DNA of 56,231 bases. Source: an uncultured Phycisphaerales bacterium (GTDB lineage Bacteria > Planctomycetota > Phycisphaerae > Phycisphaerales > UBA1924). The notes under the pieces are model-generated. The model was not told the DNA's origin. It saw only the letters and a list, made by a program, of their open reading frames with translations, and did no database searches. The position numbers were made by a program, and so were the translations under genes. The stretch covers positions 1 through 56,231 of the forward strand of contig CALKJW010000024.1 in NCBI GenBank assembly GCA_937995595.1, given 5' to 3'. Positions 31,439 to 40,600 of this stretch are shown here, in pieces; the stretch's first letter is position 1; every line of letters begins with the position of its first letter.

Positions 31439-33061
31439 ATGAACCCCGCGTACGCGCTCTGCGCTGCTGCGACGCTCGCCGCGGTCTCGGCGGCGTCGGC
31501 CCAGCCGCTCACCGTCGTTTCGACATCGCCGGCGCGGCACACGCTCGCGCCGTACACCACGCCGATCTCCGTCACCTTCGACCGGCCGGTGGATCGTTCG
31601 ACGATCACCGCTCGATCGTTCTGGGCGTTCGGCCGCTGGAGCGGAGCGGCCGACGGCGTCGTTGAGTTCTCGGACGACGACCGGACGGTCACGATTCGTC
31701 CGGCGCGTTCGCTGAGCGTCGGCGAGCCGGTCATGGTGACGGTTGCGAACACGGTTCGCGCAGCGGACGGGCAGTTCCTGCGTCCGCAGGGCTATCAGTA
31801 CCAGTTCATGACGGCGGTGCGACCGGGGCGCATGCAGTTCACGCAGATCGCCAGCATGACGACCAAGTCCTTCCCGGAGGAGTTCACGCGCATCTACGGC
31901 GCGGCCGGATCGGACGTGGACGGCGACGGGTGGCTGGACCTCGTGGTCGTCAACGAGGTGTCGTCGGACCTGCGAGTGTTCCGCAACCGGGCCGACGGGA
32001 CAGGCCTTTATCACCCGTTCCTCACGCCGCCCACCGCCAACGAGTACGAGGCCAGCCCGAACGAGCCGAGCGACTTTGACCGCGACGGAATGGCGGACAT
32101 TGCGACGGGCAACAGCGACGGCTCGACGGTTTCGATCCACCTCGGCAACGGCGACGGGACGTACAGGCCGCGACAGGTGGTCGCGGTGGGCGCCGGGCCG
32201 CACGGCCTGGCGGTCCTGGATGCCGATGGCGACGGTGACATCGATATCGTCACCAGCAACACGGGCGGGAACAACGTCTCGCTGCTGCTCAACAACGGGC
32301 TGGGCGTGTTCGCGCCGCCGGTCAACTTCGACGGCGGTTGCAACGGCGAGTACGCCGTCGGCGCGGCGGACATGGACGAGGACGGCATCCTCGACCTGGT
32401 CGTCGGCTGCATCACGTCGCAGACGGTGCGTGTGCTGCGCGGCAACGGGAACGGCACGTTCACGCCGATCGGCTCCGCCGCGGCCAACGGCAGCGTGTGG
32501 ATGATCGCGCTGGGCGACGTGAACGGCGACGGGCACGTCGACGTGGCGACCAGCAACGCGGGGTCGCAGACCGGGTCGATCCTGCTTGGCAACGGCGCGG
32601 GCGGGCTGGCGGCGGGCGTGACGTACCCCATACCCGGGCACGTGGTCGCGACCGATCTGGGCGACTTCGACGGCGACGGCGACCTCGACTGGGTGCTCTC
32701 GAGTTTCGGCGGTGGACGCTGGCGAATGTACCGGAACAACGGGAACGGGACCTTTGCCTTTGTTCAGGACTGGACCGCCGACAGCAACCCGGCGTGCGCG
32801 GTGATCCTTGACTTTGACAACGACAGGGACGTTGACCTGGTCTTCACCGACGAGATCGCCGACACGATCCGGTTGATGCGGAACAACAGTTACTGCCGCG
32901 GCGACTTCAACGCCGACGGCGCGGTCGGTGTGGACGACATCTTCGTCTTTCTGTCGGCGTGGTTTGCGGGCAACTGGCTGGCGGACTTCAACGAATCGGG
33001 CGCGAGCGACGTCCCGGACATCTTCGACTTCCTCGCGGCGTGGTTCGCCCCGTGCGTGTGA
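31439..33061 (+). CDS. Secreted FG-GAP/VCBS repeat protein with GC-type dockerin
   Basis: 540 residues with GGAGG before the ATG. Signal peptide (1-22, ending 'AASAQP'), then a SbsA-type Ig-like domain (about 23-125), then seven or so FG-GAP/VCBS units with calcium motifs such as 'DVDGDGWLDLVV', 'DADGDGDIDIVTS', 'DMDEDGILDLVVG', 'DFDGDGDLDWVLS'. These form a beta-propeller. The end has two dockerin-like repeats, 'GDFNADGAVGVDDIFVFLS' and 'DFNESGASDVPDIFDFLA', each followed by AWFA. Likely exported to the periplasm or cell surface. The partner of the dockerin is not known. It converges with the acyl-CoA dehydrogenase gene, 15 bases apart. Confidence 0.88.
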   Translation: MNPAYALCAAATLAAVSAASAQPLTVVSTSPARHTLAPYTTPISVTFDRPVDRSTITARSFWAFGRWSGAADGVVEFSDDDRTVTIRPARSLSVGEPVMVTVANTVRAADGQFLRPQGYQYQFMTAVRPGRMQFTQIASMTTKSFPEEFTRIYGAAGSDVDGDGWLDLVVVNEVSSDLRVFRNRADGTGLYHPFLTPPTANEYEASPNEPSDFDRDGMADIATGNSDGSTVSIHLGNGDGTYRPRQVVAVGAGPHGLAVLDADGDGDIDIVTSNTGGNNVSLLLNNGLGVFAPPVNFDGGCNGEYAVGAADMDEDGILDLVVGCITSQTVRVLRGNGNGTFTPIGSAAANGSVWMIALGDVNGDGHVDVATSNAGSQTGSILLGNGAGGLAAGVTYPIPGHVVATDLGDFDGDGDLDWVLSSFGGGRWRMYRNNGNGTFAFVQDWTADSNPACAVILDFDNDRDVDLVFTDEIADTIRLMRNNSYCRGDFNADGAVGVDDIFVFLSAWFAGNWLADFNESGASDVPDIFDFLAAWFAPCV

Positions 33062-33076
33062 GCGTCGGCTGGCTTG

Positions 33077-35071
33077 CTACACCGTCGCCGCGCTCTGGGC
33101 GTGAAGGCGCGAGGCCGCGCCGTCGCCGGGGAACTGCTTGATGCCGTCCTGGTTGGGCGTGCGTCCCGTGCCCTTGGCGATGGGGCTCTTCTCGGGGATC
33201 ACGAAGTCGGAGTTGGGCAGCGTCTCGGTGTGCCTGAGGGCCGCGGCGGCGCCGGCGAGCATCGAGTCGTCGGCGTTCTCGTAGAGCGAGCGGAAGCGTT
33301 CGTGGATCTCGGCCTCGGCCAGGTCGAGGAAGTGCAGCGCGGCGGTGCGGTCGCGCTCGAACTCGGCGTCGGCGGCGCGGCCGGCGCCCTGGCGGGCGCG
33401 GAGGTCGGCGTCGAGTTTGGAGAGCGTGCAGAGCATCGCGTGCAGCAGGATCGCCGCGTCGGCCAGCCGGGCCTGCACGGCCTGCCGGTCGAGGATCTTC
33501 ACGTCGAACTTCTTCGACATGATCTTGAACTGGTAACTGTGCTCGCGCACCAGCCGCGCGACGCGGTCGGCGTGCTCGCGCAGGTCGGCGGAGATGTTCT
33601 CGACGCGCGGGAGGGCGCGGCGGACGCCGAAGTAGACCTCCAGCCCGAGCGGGATGGCGATCTTCATCAGTCGGGCGTTGAAGGCGTTCCTGAGCGCCTT
33701 GGCGACAAACGCGCCGACGGACTCGTCGGGCTCCTTGAGCAGCGCCTGCTTGACGCCCAGCATCTGCTCGGCCAGTTGCTTGCCGCCGTAGCCGAAGATG
33801 TAGGACTGCATGACCTCGTTGGCGCCCTCGACGATGAGGTTGATGCGCGAATCGCGGAAGATGCGCTCGACCTCGTTCTCGGTCATGTACGACTCGCCGC
33901 CCATGATCTGCAGGGCGTCGTTGACGGCTCGCCAGCCGTACTCCGAGCAGAACACCTTGCACATCGCCGTCTCGACCTGGATGTCGTCGTCCTTGCGGTC
34001 GAGCATGCCGGTGGTCATGTAGAGCACCGCGTCCATGGCGTAGCAGTACGCGGCCATGCGGGCGATGCGCAGCTGCACGAGTTCCTTGTGCGCCAGCGGC
34101 GCCTGGAACTGGAAGCGGGTCATGGCCCACTTGGTGGCCTGGTCGCGCGCGTGCCGCGCGCCGCCGAGCATGCCCGCCGAGAGCGTGCAACGCCCGTAGT
34201 TCAGGCACGACAGGGCCATCTGGAAGCCGCGTCCCTCCTTGCCCAGCAGGTGGTCCGGCGGCACGCGCACGCCGTGGAAGCGGATGCGGGCCTGCCACGT
34301 GCCGCGGATGCCGCACTTGCTCCGGTTCTTCTGGTAGATGTCGACGCCGGGCATGTCGGGGTGCATGACGAACGCGGAGACCTTGCCCTTGCCGTCGGGG
34401 GTCTTCTCGCGGGCCATGACGGTGAACAGGCCGGAGAGCGCGCCGCTGGTGGCCCACTTCTTCTCGCCGTAGACGACGTAGTGGTCGCCGTCGCGCTCGA
34501 AGTAGGTCTCCTGCCCGCCCGCGTCGCAGCCGACGTTGGGCTCCGACAGGCAGAACGCGCTGAGCCAGTCCTTGGCCAGGTGCGGGAGCCACTTCTTCTT
34601 CTGCTCCTCGGTGCCGAAGAGCATCACGGCCTTGCAGCCGATCGACTGGTGGGCCGAGACCATGACCGCCGTGGAGCCGCACGAGTAGCCGATCCGCTCC
34701 AGCACGCGGTTGTAACTGGTGATGCCCATGCCCAGCCCGCCGTACTCCTTGGGGATGGTCATCCCCAGCACGCCGAGGTCGAAGAGTCTGTCGACCACCC
34801 AGCGCGGGATCTCCTGGTCCTGGTCGATCCTGATCGCGGGGTGCTCGTTGGTCAGGTACTCGTCGAGCCGCGCCAGCAACTGGTCGCACTCGGCCTGCTC
34901 GCGCGGGTCGCACTTGGGGTAGGGGAAGTAGAACTCCTGCTTGATGTTGCCCCAGAACAGGTTCTTCACGGGGCCCATCTTCGCGGGCTCGGCGCCGAGC
35001 CATTCCTCCGCCTCTTCCAGCAGTTTGCGGTCCGCGGCGGAGATGCCCTTGAGGTTCTTGAGGTCGGCCAT
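33077..35071 (-). CDS. Acyl-CoA dehydrogenase, VLCAD/ACAD9-like
   Basis: 664 residues, about 260 longer than a short-chain dehydrogenase because of the C-terminal helical domain found in the very-long-chain branch. FAD-binding 'AFCLSEPNVGCDAG' and 'YVVYGEKKWATSG', the 'YMTENEVERIFRDSRI' segment and the catalytic Glu (E415 in 'IVEGANEV') are present. It oxidises acyl-CoA to enoyl-CoA and passes electrons to ETF. A crotonase gene is 63 bases upstream on the same strand, so the pair covers the first two steps of beta-oxidation. Thiolase and hydroxyacyl-CoA dehydrogenase are not in the window. Confidence 0.9.
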   Translation of the reverse strand: MADLKNLKGISAADRKLLEEAEEWLGAEPAKMGPVKNLFWGNIKQEFYFPYPKCDPREQAECDQLLARLDEYLTNEHPAIRIDQDQEIPRWVVDRLFDLGVLGMTIPKEYGGLGMGITSYNRVLERIGYSCGSTAVMVSAHQSIGCKAVMLFGTEEQKKKWLPHLAKDWLSAFCLSEPNVGCDAGGQETYFERDGDHYVVYGEKKWATSGALSGLFTVMAREKTPDGKGKVSAFVMHPDMPGVDIYQKNRSKCGIRGTWQARIRFHGVRVPPDHLLGKEGRGFQMALSCLNYGRCTLSAGMLGGARHARDQATKWAMTRFQFQAPLAHKELVQLRIARMAAYCYAMDAVLYMTTGMLDRKDDDIQVETAMCKVFCSEYGWRAVNDALQIMGGESYMTENEVERIFRDSRINLIVEGANEVMQSYIFGYGGKQLAEQMLGVKQALLKEPDESVGAFVAKALRNAFNARLMKIAIPLGLEVYFGVRRALPRVENISADLREHADRVARLVREHSYQFKIMSKKFDVKILDRQAVQARLADAAILLHAMLCTLSKLDADLRARQGAGRAADAEFERDRTAALHFLDLAEAEIHERFRSLYENADDSMLAGAAAALRHTETLPNSDFVIPEKSPIAKGTGRTPNQDGIKQFPGDGAASRLHAQSAATV

Positions 35072-35134
35072 TGGTGTCTCACCGGTTGGGGTCGGTTGTG
35101 CAATCCGCCGACGTGTCGCGCCGGCAGTCAGGTT

Positions 35135-36040
35135 CTACTTCTTCGCGCTCTTCTCGAAGAACGCCTCGATCGCCGCCTTGCCCGCCGGCGTCGAGCGCAG
35201 ACGCACCAGTTCGCGCCGTTCCACGTCCAGCGCGGCCGGCCAGCCGCGCTCCAGACCCGCGCTCACGGCGTCCAGCACGGCCCGCGACGACTCGGTGTGC
35301 GGCACAGCGTCGCGCACCGACGGCAACGCCGCGGCCACGCGGTCGCGCACGCCCGGCCTGCCGATCCATCGCGACGGCGCGCCGTCGCGAGCGGGGGTGC
35401 CGCGCGCACGCCGCTCGACGACCCACTTCTTGCAGGTCTCGATGAGCGACCCGGCGTCGGGCGCGACGGCGTCGAACAGGCGCGCCGACACCGCCTCGTC
35501 GAAGGTCATCGGCTTGCCGCTCGCGGTGCGCGTAATCGCGTCGGCCGGGTCGATCCGCGCAGGCAGCAGGTTGGTCCCGCCCCAGCCGGGGCAGATCGAC
35601 AGCCCGGCCTCCGGCAGGCCGACGGGGTACGGCTTGCCCGTGGGCGACGGCGCGCCGATCAACGCGTCGCAGTGCATCGCGATCTCGAGCCCGCCGCCGA
35701 GCGCGGCCCCGTTGATCGCCGCGGCGGTGGGGCAGGGCAGCGCGGCGAGCATGCCGAACACGCGCTGGCCGAAGGCGAGGTAGCGGTCGAGGTCCGAGTC
35801 CGAGAGCGCCTGGATCGACTTGAGGTCCGCCCCCGCGATGAACACGCGCTGGCTGGCGGAGGCGAGGACGAAGCCCGCCGCGTTCTTCGGCACGGCGAGC
35901 AGCGTCGCCTCGATGCGCCGGATCAGCGGCTCGTCGAGCACGACCATCGGCGAGCCGGGCTGTTCCAGCCGCACGACCGCCACGCCCGAGAACGGGCCGG
36001 ACGAATCGGTCTCGATCGGGAATGGCGTCGTGTCGCTCAT
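35135..36040 (-). CDS. Enoyl-CoA hydratase/isomerase family protein
   Basis: 301 residues. Crotonase fold motifs: oxyanion-hole segments 'IAGADLKSI' and 'INGAALGGGLEIAMHCD', and 'GLPEAGLSICPGWGGTNLLP' with the catalytic-position Glu. The C-terminal part (about 190-301) is longer and more helical than in short hydratases, resembling the N-terminal half of the multifunctional FadB/J proteins. Probably the second step of fatty-acid oxidation. Leader of about 45 bases; TATGAT at 36089-36084 on the minus strand could be its -10. Confidence 0.85.
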   Translation of the reverse strand: MSDTTPFPIETDSSGPFSGVAVVRLEQPGSPMVVLDEPLIRRIEATLLAVPKNAAGFVLASASQRVFIAGADLKSIQALSDSDLDRYLAFGQRVFGMLAALPCPTAAAINGAALGGGLEIAMHCDALIGAPSPTGKPYPVGLPEAGLSICPGWGGTNLLPARIDPADAITRTASGKPMTFDEAVSARLFDAVAPDAGSLIETCKKWVVERRARGTPARDGAPSRWIGRPGVRDRVAAALPSVRDAVPHTESSRAVLDAVSAGLERGWPAALDVERRELVRLRSTPAGKAAIEAFFEKSAKK

Positions 36041-36165
36041 GCGTCGGTGCGGCGGCCGGTCGGACAGGCGTGATTGCCAATCATACCGAGGATTGACGCT
36101 GCCGCCACGTACAAACCCCTTTCGCGGCGGGCACGACGGGCACAGAAGCGGCCGGGAAGGGCCGA

Positions 36166-36171
36166 TATACC
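36166..36171 (+). promoter_or_regulatory. -10-like element TATACC before the methyltransferase gene
   Basis: TATACC about 67 bases before the ATG at 36239, in the divergent region shared with the crotonase gene. Confidence 0.35.
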
Positions 36172-36238
36172 ATGGCCCGCAGGGCCGCGGGAGCCGGGGC
36201 CTGCGGGCGGGAGCAGTATTGCACGGGAGCGGCGTCGG

Positions 36239-36970
36239 ATGGAAGTGGTCATCGCACCTCGGGTCGGGCTGGCGGGCAACTTCGCCGCGCTGGACGCGGA
36301 CCGTCCGTCGTCGTCGGTCTACTTCGCATCAGTGATCAACGCCGATTCCCGGCTGACGGGCAAGGTGCTGGACGTGGGGTGCGGCAGGTCGGGGCCGACG
36401 GTTCCGGCGTACGCGACGACGCTGCGTCGCGCGGCGCAGATCGACGGCATCGACCCGTTCCCGGAGGTGAAGGACAACCCGATGCTGACCCGGCGCTGGG
36501 TCGGCGGGCTGGAGGACGTGCCCGAGGTTCCGTCGAACGAGTACGACGCGGTGGTGTCGTTCTTCGTGGCCGAGCACGTGGCGAACCCGGCCGCGTTTCT
36601 GGCCGCGGTGCACCGCGTGCTCAGGCCCGGGGGCGTGTTCTACGCGTGCACGCCGCACAGCCAGCACCCGTTCGCGTGGTGCGTGCGGCTGGTCGAGACG
36701 CTGCACCTGAAGGGGAAGATGGAGGACCTGGCGCAGCGCGGCTGGAACCGCTACCCGGCGTACTACCGGCTCAACTCGCGCCGTGCGGTGCTGCGCGCCG
36801 CGCGCGGGCTGGACTTTGCGCGGGCCGAGTTCCACTATCACCCGTGCGTGCAGTGGGACGAGAACTTCCCGCGCGTGCTGCGGTGGGCGCCGCGCCTGTT
36901 CGACCGGCTGATCGGCGTGCACGTCACGGCGATGGCGCAGCAGATGATGTTCAAACTCGAAAAGGCGTGA
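36239..36970 (+). CDS. Class I SAM-dependent methyltransferase
   Basis: 243 residues. SAM-binding motif I 'KVLDVGCGRSGP', motif II region 'YDAVVSFFVAEHVANP' and motif III 'VHRVLRPGGVFYACTPH' define a Methyltransf_11-like fold. The C-terminus contains 'HLKGKMEDLAQRGWNRYPAY', unlike small-molecule enzymes I can name. GGGAG nine bases before ATG 36239 supports that start over a longer low-complexity frame. Substrate unknown. Converges with the OppC-like gene, three bases apart. Confidence 0.85.
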   Translation: MEVVIAPRVGLAGNFAALDADRPSSSVYFASVINADSRLTGKVLDVGCGRSGPTVPAYATTLRRAAQIDGIDPFPEVKDNPMLTRRWVGGLEDVPEVPSNEYDAVVSFFVAEHVANPAAFLAAVHRVLRPGGVFYACTPHSQHPFAWCVRLVETLHLKGKMEDLAQRGWNRYPAYYRLNSRRAVLRAARGLDFARAEFHYHPCVQWDENFPRVLRWAPRLFDRLIGVHVTAMAQQMMFKLEKA

Positions 36971-36973
36971 CCG

Positions 36974-38212
36974 TCAGCCGCGCCGGGCGCGCTTGGGGTC
37001 GAACGCCTCGCGCAGGCCCTCGCCGACGAAGTTGAGCGCCAGCAGCGTGCTGCCCAGCAGCAGGCAGGGGAACAGCAGCAGCCACCAGTGCGAGCGGTAG
37101 GGGTTGAGTTCGGTCAGCCCGTCGGCCGCGAGGTTGCCCCACGAGGGCATCGGCGGCTTGACGCCGATGCCCAGAAAACTCAGGAACGACTCCTGCAGGA
37201 TCGCCTGCGGCACGGTGAGCGTGGCGTAGACGATGATCGGCCCGAGGATGTTCGGCAGCAGGTGGCGCACGAAGATGCCGGTGGTCCCGACGCCCGTCGC
37301 GCGCGCGGCCTCGATGAACGGCTGGGCCTTGAGCGAGAGCACCTGCCCGCGGATGACGCGCGCCATCGTCAGCCACGACACGCCGCCGATGGCCACGAAC
37401 AGCGTGACGATGCTGATCGTCTGTCGCTGCGCGGGCGTGATCTCGCGGGAGGGAACGGCCGCGATGGCGCGCAGGCGAAGGGCCTGCAGCGCGTCGGCGG
37501 TCCGCTGGGCCTCGGGAAGAGCGGCGGCCTCGCGCTCGACCCACTCGGCCCGCAGGCGCGCGGTCTGCGCGGTCATGCGCGACTGGTGGTTCTCGACCGC
37601 CGCGTCCGCCGCGACCGCCAGCAGCACCACCAGCAGCACGTACGGCAGGCCGTAGAGGATGTCGACGATGCGCATCATCACGGCGTCGGTGCGGCCGCCG
37701 ACGTAGCCGGCGATCGCGCCGTACATCGTGCCGACCAGCACCGAGAGCAGCGCGGCGGACAGGCCGATGGTCAGCGAGATGCCGCCCCCGGCCAGCACGC
37801 GGACGAACAGGTCGCGCCCGAGGATGTCCGTGCCCAGAACGTAGAACGGCCGGGCGCGGCGGAGGGCGTCATCGGTCGGCGGGGGAGCGCCGTCGTCGCC
37901 CGCCCCGGCGCGACGCCGGGTGACCTCGACGAACCGGCGGAACGTGTCGTCGGGGAGCGTTTCGGGATCGAGGCTCGCCGGGACCTGCGGCCGGTAGAGC
38001 CAGCCGGGCGGCAGATGGCGGCCGTGCCGCTCCTGCGCCGCGTAGCGCGGCGACTCGCCCTCGGAGCCGAAGGTGTACGGCATCGACCCGAGGCAGGCCA
38101 GCAGCATCGCGACGAGGAACACGATGCCCGCCACGCCCGCCCAGGAGCGCGTCAGCGGGTTGTCGCGTGCCGGTGGCGGCGCCATCAACGCCGGGATCGA
38201 GCGCTCGGTCAT
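36974..38212 (-). CDS. Lone OppC/DppC-like ABC permease
   Basis: 412 residues. 'LGTDILGRDLFVRVLAGGGI', the EAA loop region 'EAARATGVGTTGIFVRHLLP' and 'FLSFLGIGVKPPMPSWGN' place it in the OppC family. Compared with about 300 residues for OppC, there is a charged, helical insert of about 65 residues (roughly 210-275) between the third and fourth membrane segments, predicted periplasmic, and an extra loop near 60-115. No partner permease, ATPase or binding protein is adjacent; the complete opp-like operon at 44637-51074 encodes a different OppC. TATGCT on the minus strand ends six bases before the ATG. Confidence 0.85.
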   Translation of the reverse strand: MTERSIPALMAPPPARDNPLTRSWAGVAGIVFLVAMLLACLGSMPYTFGSEGESPRYAAQERHGRHLPPGWLYRPQVPASLDPETLPDDTFRRFVEVTRRRAGAGDDGAPPPTDDALRRARPFYVLGTDILGRDLFVRVLAGGGISLTIGLSAALLSVLVGTMYGAIAGYVGGRTDAVMMRIVDILYGLPYVLLVVLLAVAADAAVENHQSRMTAQTARLRAEWVEREAAALPEAQRTADALQALRLRAIAAVPSREITPAQRQTISIVTLFVAIGGVSWLTMARVIRGQVLSLKAQPFIEAARATGVGTTGIFVRHLLPNILGPIIVYATLTVPQAILQESFLSFLGIGVKPPMPSWGNLAADGLTELNPYRSHWWLLLFPCLLLGSTLLALNFVGEGLREAFDPKRARRG

Positions 38213-38218
38213 CGGGCC

Positions 38219-38224
38219 AGCATA
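38219..38224 (-). promoter_or_regulatory. -10-like element TATGCT of the lone permease
   Basis: TATGCT ends 6 bases before the ATG at 38212 and no Shine-Dalgarno is present. The same hexamer is at the -10 position of tRNA-fMet and tRNA-Val. Confidence 0.5.
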
Positions 38225-38246
38225 GGCGTTGCCGACGCGGGCGCGC

Positions 38247-39086
38247 TCAGCACGGCGCGAACCACGCCGCGAGGTACGCGAAGATGTCCGGCACGTCGTT
38301 GCCGTTCATGCCGTCGAAGTCGGCCGACGGGAGGCCCGCGAACCACGCCGCGAGGAACGCGAAGATGTCCGGCACGGCGACCGACCCGTCCTGGTCGAAG
38401 TCGCCCGGGCAGTAGGGCACGGTGCCGCTGCCGACAAACATCCCGGAGATCGTGAGCGATCCGAGGCTCGGGTTGGCCGGGTCGATCGGTCCGCTGATGT
38501 TGATCGAGCCCGAGAGCGTCGCCACGCGGTTGTTCACGGTGATCGTGCCGGGGAGCGTCGACGCGGTCTGCGTGCCCGTGTCCGCGAGGTTGAACGCACC
38601 GCTGCACGCAAGCGGCGGGCTCTGGCTCTGCAGGAGCGTGCAGACGATGCCCGTCGCGGTGTAACTCGCGTTGCCGCGCGAGTCGGCGGGAACGTTCGCG
38701 AACGAGAAGGCGTTGGACGTGATCGGCACCGGTCCCATCGGCGTGCCGAGGTTGGCGTACTCGACTCCCACGCCCGTGGCGTTCACGGTCAGCCGTCCGA
38801 CTTCGATGAACACGATGTAGCGCAGCACGAGTTCCAGCGGTTCGGTCGCGGCAAAGTCGAAGTCGTGCAGTTCGATGCTGCTCGGCGCGCTCGCGGCGTT
38901 GAGTTTCACGCGGATGTACCCGGTCACCGGCGAGGTGTCGGTCCCCGTGACGCCGTTGACGGTCAGCGACGCGGTCACGCTCGACTGCGCCTGGTTGAGC
39001 ACGACGTTGAACGCGGGCTCGGCCACCGCCGTCGAGGCAAGAATGGCCAACCCGGCGGCGGAGGTCATGGAACGTGTCAGGCGCAT
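38247..39086 (-). CDS. Secreted beta-rich protein with GC-type dockerin
   Basis: 279 residues, GGGAG before ATG 39086. Signal peptide (1-22, ending 'STAVAEP'), a beta-sandwich-like region of about 180 residues rich in Ser/Thr/Val without recognised family, and two C-terminal dockerin repeats 'GDFDQDGSVAVPDIFAFLA' and 'DFDGMNGNDVPDIFAYLA', each with AWFA. TATATT at 39148-39143 on the minus strand is a possible -10. It is 34 bases upstream of the lone permease gene but probably separate. Confidence 0.8.
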   Translation of the reverse strand: MRLTRSMTSAAGLAILASTAVAEPAFNVVLNQAQSSVTASLTVNGVTGTDTSPVTGYIRVKLNAASAPSSIELHDFDFAATEPLELVLRYIVFIEVGRLTVNATGVGVEYANLGTPMGPVPITSNAFSFANVPADSRGNASYTATGIVCTLLQSQSPPLACSGAFNLADTGTQTASTLPGTITVNNRVATLSGSINISGPIDPANPSLGSLTISGMFVGSGTVPYCPGDFDQDGSVAVPDIFAFLAAWFAGLPSADFDGMNGNDVPDIFAYLAAWFAPC

Positions 39087-39227
39087 CGGCGGTCTCCCTC
39101 TGTGGCGGGCGTGGGCGGGCCGGGCGGGTGGCCCGCTCCCCGAATATACCACAACGCGGCCGAAAGCCCCGTCTCGCGTGTGCAGATTGCCGAGATTGAC
39201 GCTGATGGCGGGTTCCGGTCGCGCCCG

Positions 39228-40463
39228 CTACGCCCGCCGCCAGAACGCCAGCCGCGGCTGCACCCGGGCGGGCTGGGGATGGGCATCGGGCGTCGGTCGG
39301 ACCCACAGGCTCGTCTCCGCCGCCGCGTGGGCGTGCTTGACCATCGCCAGACAGATGACCGCCCCGGAGAGCATGGGGCTGACGGCCGAGGAGGTGACGG
39401 CGCCGATGGCCTGCCCGGTCGGATCGGCCAGCACGTGCGAGCCGGTGACGGGCTGCGGGCCGTCCGACGGGGCATCGACGCGCAGCGCAACCAGTTGCTG
39501 CTTGGGATGGCCCAGCGACTCCATCCGGGCGACGACTTCCTGCCCGAGGTAGCAGCCTTTCTTGAAACTCACGCGGTCGCGGAGCGTCTCGGGCCCGGTC
39601 TCGTGAGGGAGCGAGGACGGGCCGAAGTCCACGTTGTACAGCGGCGTGCCAGCTTCGAGCCGCGCCACGTTGAAGGCGTGCCAGCCGATGCGCCGCGCGC
39701 GGCGCGGACCCGGCGCGGGTCGGGCCAGCGCGCCCTCGGGCTGGTCGGGCACCGGCGGGAGTTCGGAGATGGTCTCGTAGACCGCGCGCACGTCGCCCGC
39801 CGCGGCGATGATCGAAAGGCCGATCTCGCCGGTGGTGTCGGCGCGAGCGACCAGCACGCGGCGCGGGCCGCCGGGAGTTGCGATGTCCGCAACGCACGCG
39901 CGGTCGCGGGCGAGGTCGAGCGCGGCGTCGGCCCCGCTTGTGCAGTGCGCCGCCAGCACGGCGCACGCCGCGGGGCCGTGCAGTTGCACGGCGTGCGTGC
40001 GCTCGGTCAGGTCCTCGATCTCGACGTCGTCGGCGATGACGAACGCGCCGAGCGTTTCGACCGTGCGCGCCGCGGCGTGCACGTCGACGACAAGAAGCGT
40101 GCACGCGGCGTCGCCCGCCAGCGCGGGCGAGGCGCCGGCGGGCAGTTCGATGATCTCAAGGTCCGCGTCGATGCGTCCCTTGCGGTTGAGCCAGAAGCCG
40201 CGGCGGATGGACCACGCCTCCATGCCGCGAACGTCCTGCGTGATCATGCGCTGCAGGAAGGCGTGCCGGTCGGCGCCGCGCACCGCGACAAGCCCGCGGT
40301 GGGGGGCGTCGAGCGCGCCCGCGCCGGTGCGGATCGCGGCGTATTCCAGGGCAAAGGGCGCAAAGCCGACGGCGACCTGTACGCCCGCGTCCTCCGGGCC
40401 GTAGACCAGGCACGGCGCGCCCGCCGCGGCGTGCAGATCCAGCATGGGGGTGTTCCGGGCCAT
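39228..40463 (-). CDS. ygfZ: YgfZ/GcvT-family folate-binding protein
   Basis: 411 residues. The signature 'SFKKGCYLGQEVVARMESLG' contains the K-G-C-Y-x-G-Q-E motif of YgfZ, the tetrahydrofolate-dependent protein that supports Fe-S cluster enzymes such as MiaB. N-terminal 'GLVAVRGADRHAFLQRMITQDV' is also typical of the GcvT/YgfZ fold. 'IGWHAFNVARLEAGTPLYNVDF' precedes the signature as expected. Start 40463 has TACCCT eight bases upstream and no Shine-Dalgarno. Diverges from the M42 peptidase gene. Confidence 0.85.
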   Translation of the reverse strand: MARNTPMLDLHAAAGAPCLVYGPEDAGVQVAVGFAPFALEYAAIRTGAGALDAPHRGLVAVRGADRHAFLQRMITQDVRGMEAWSIRRGFWLNRKGRIDADLEIIELPAGASPALAGDAACTLLVVDVHAAARTVETLGAFVIADDVEIEDLTERTHAVQLHGPAACAVLAAHCTSGADAALDLARDRACVADIATPGGPRRVLVARADTTGEIGLSIIAAAGDVRAVYETISELPPVPDQPEGALARPAPGPRRARRIGWHAFNVARLEAGTPLYNVDFGPSSLPHETGPETLRDRVSFKKGCYLGQEVVARMESLGHPKQQLVALRVDAPSDGPQPVTGSHVLADPTGQAIGAVTSSAVSPMLSGAVICLAMVKHAHAAAETSLWVRPTPDAHPQPARVQPRLAFWRRA

Positions 40464-40600
40464 GACGCGGGAGGGTAGGGAGCGCCCGGCGCGGCTCGGA
40501 CGGACAGCGTACTGGGGGAATAGGCTTGGCTCGATCGTTCGTTGCGCACGGCCGCCACGCGGGCGGCCCGAAGAGGATTCCGCACTGAAGGAGAGCCCTC

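Noticed and set aside
33074-36073. A 999-codon open frame on the plus strand, antisense to the acyl-CoA dehydrogenase and crotonase genes
   Set aside because: Its translation is Arg/Val/Gly/His-rich low complexity without domains, as expected for the antisense of high-GC coding DNA, while the minus-strand genes have intact catalytic motifs.
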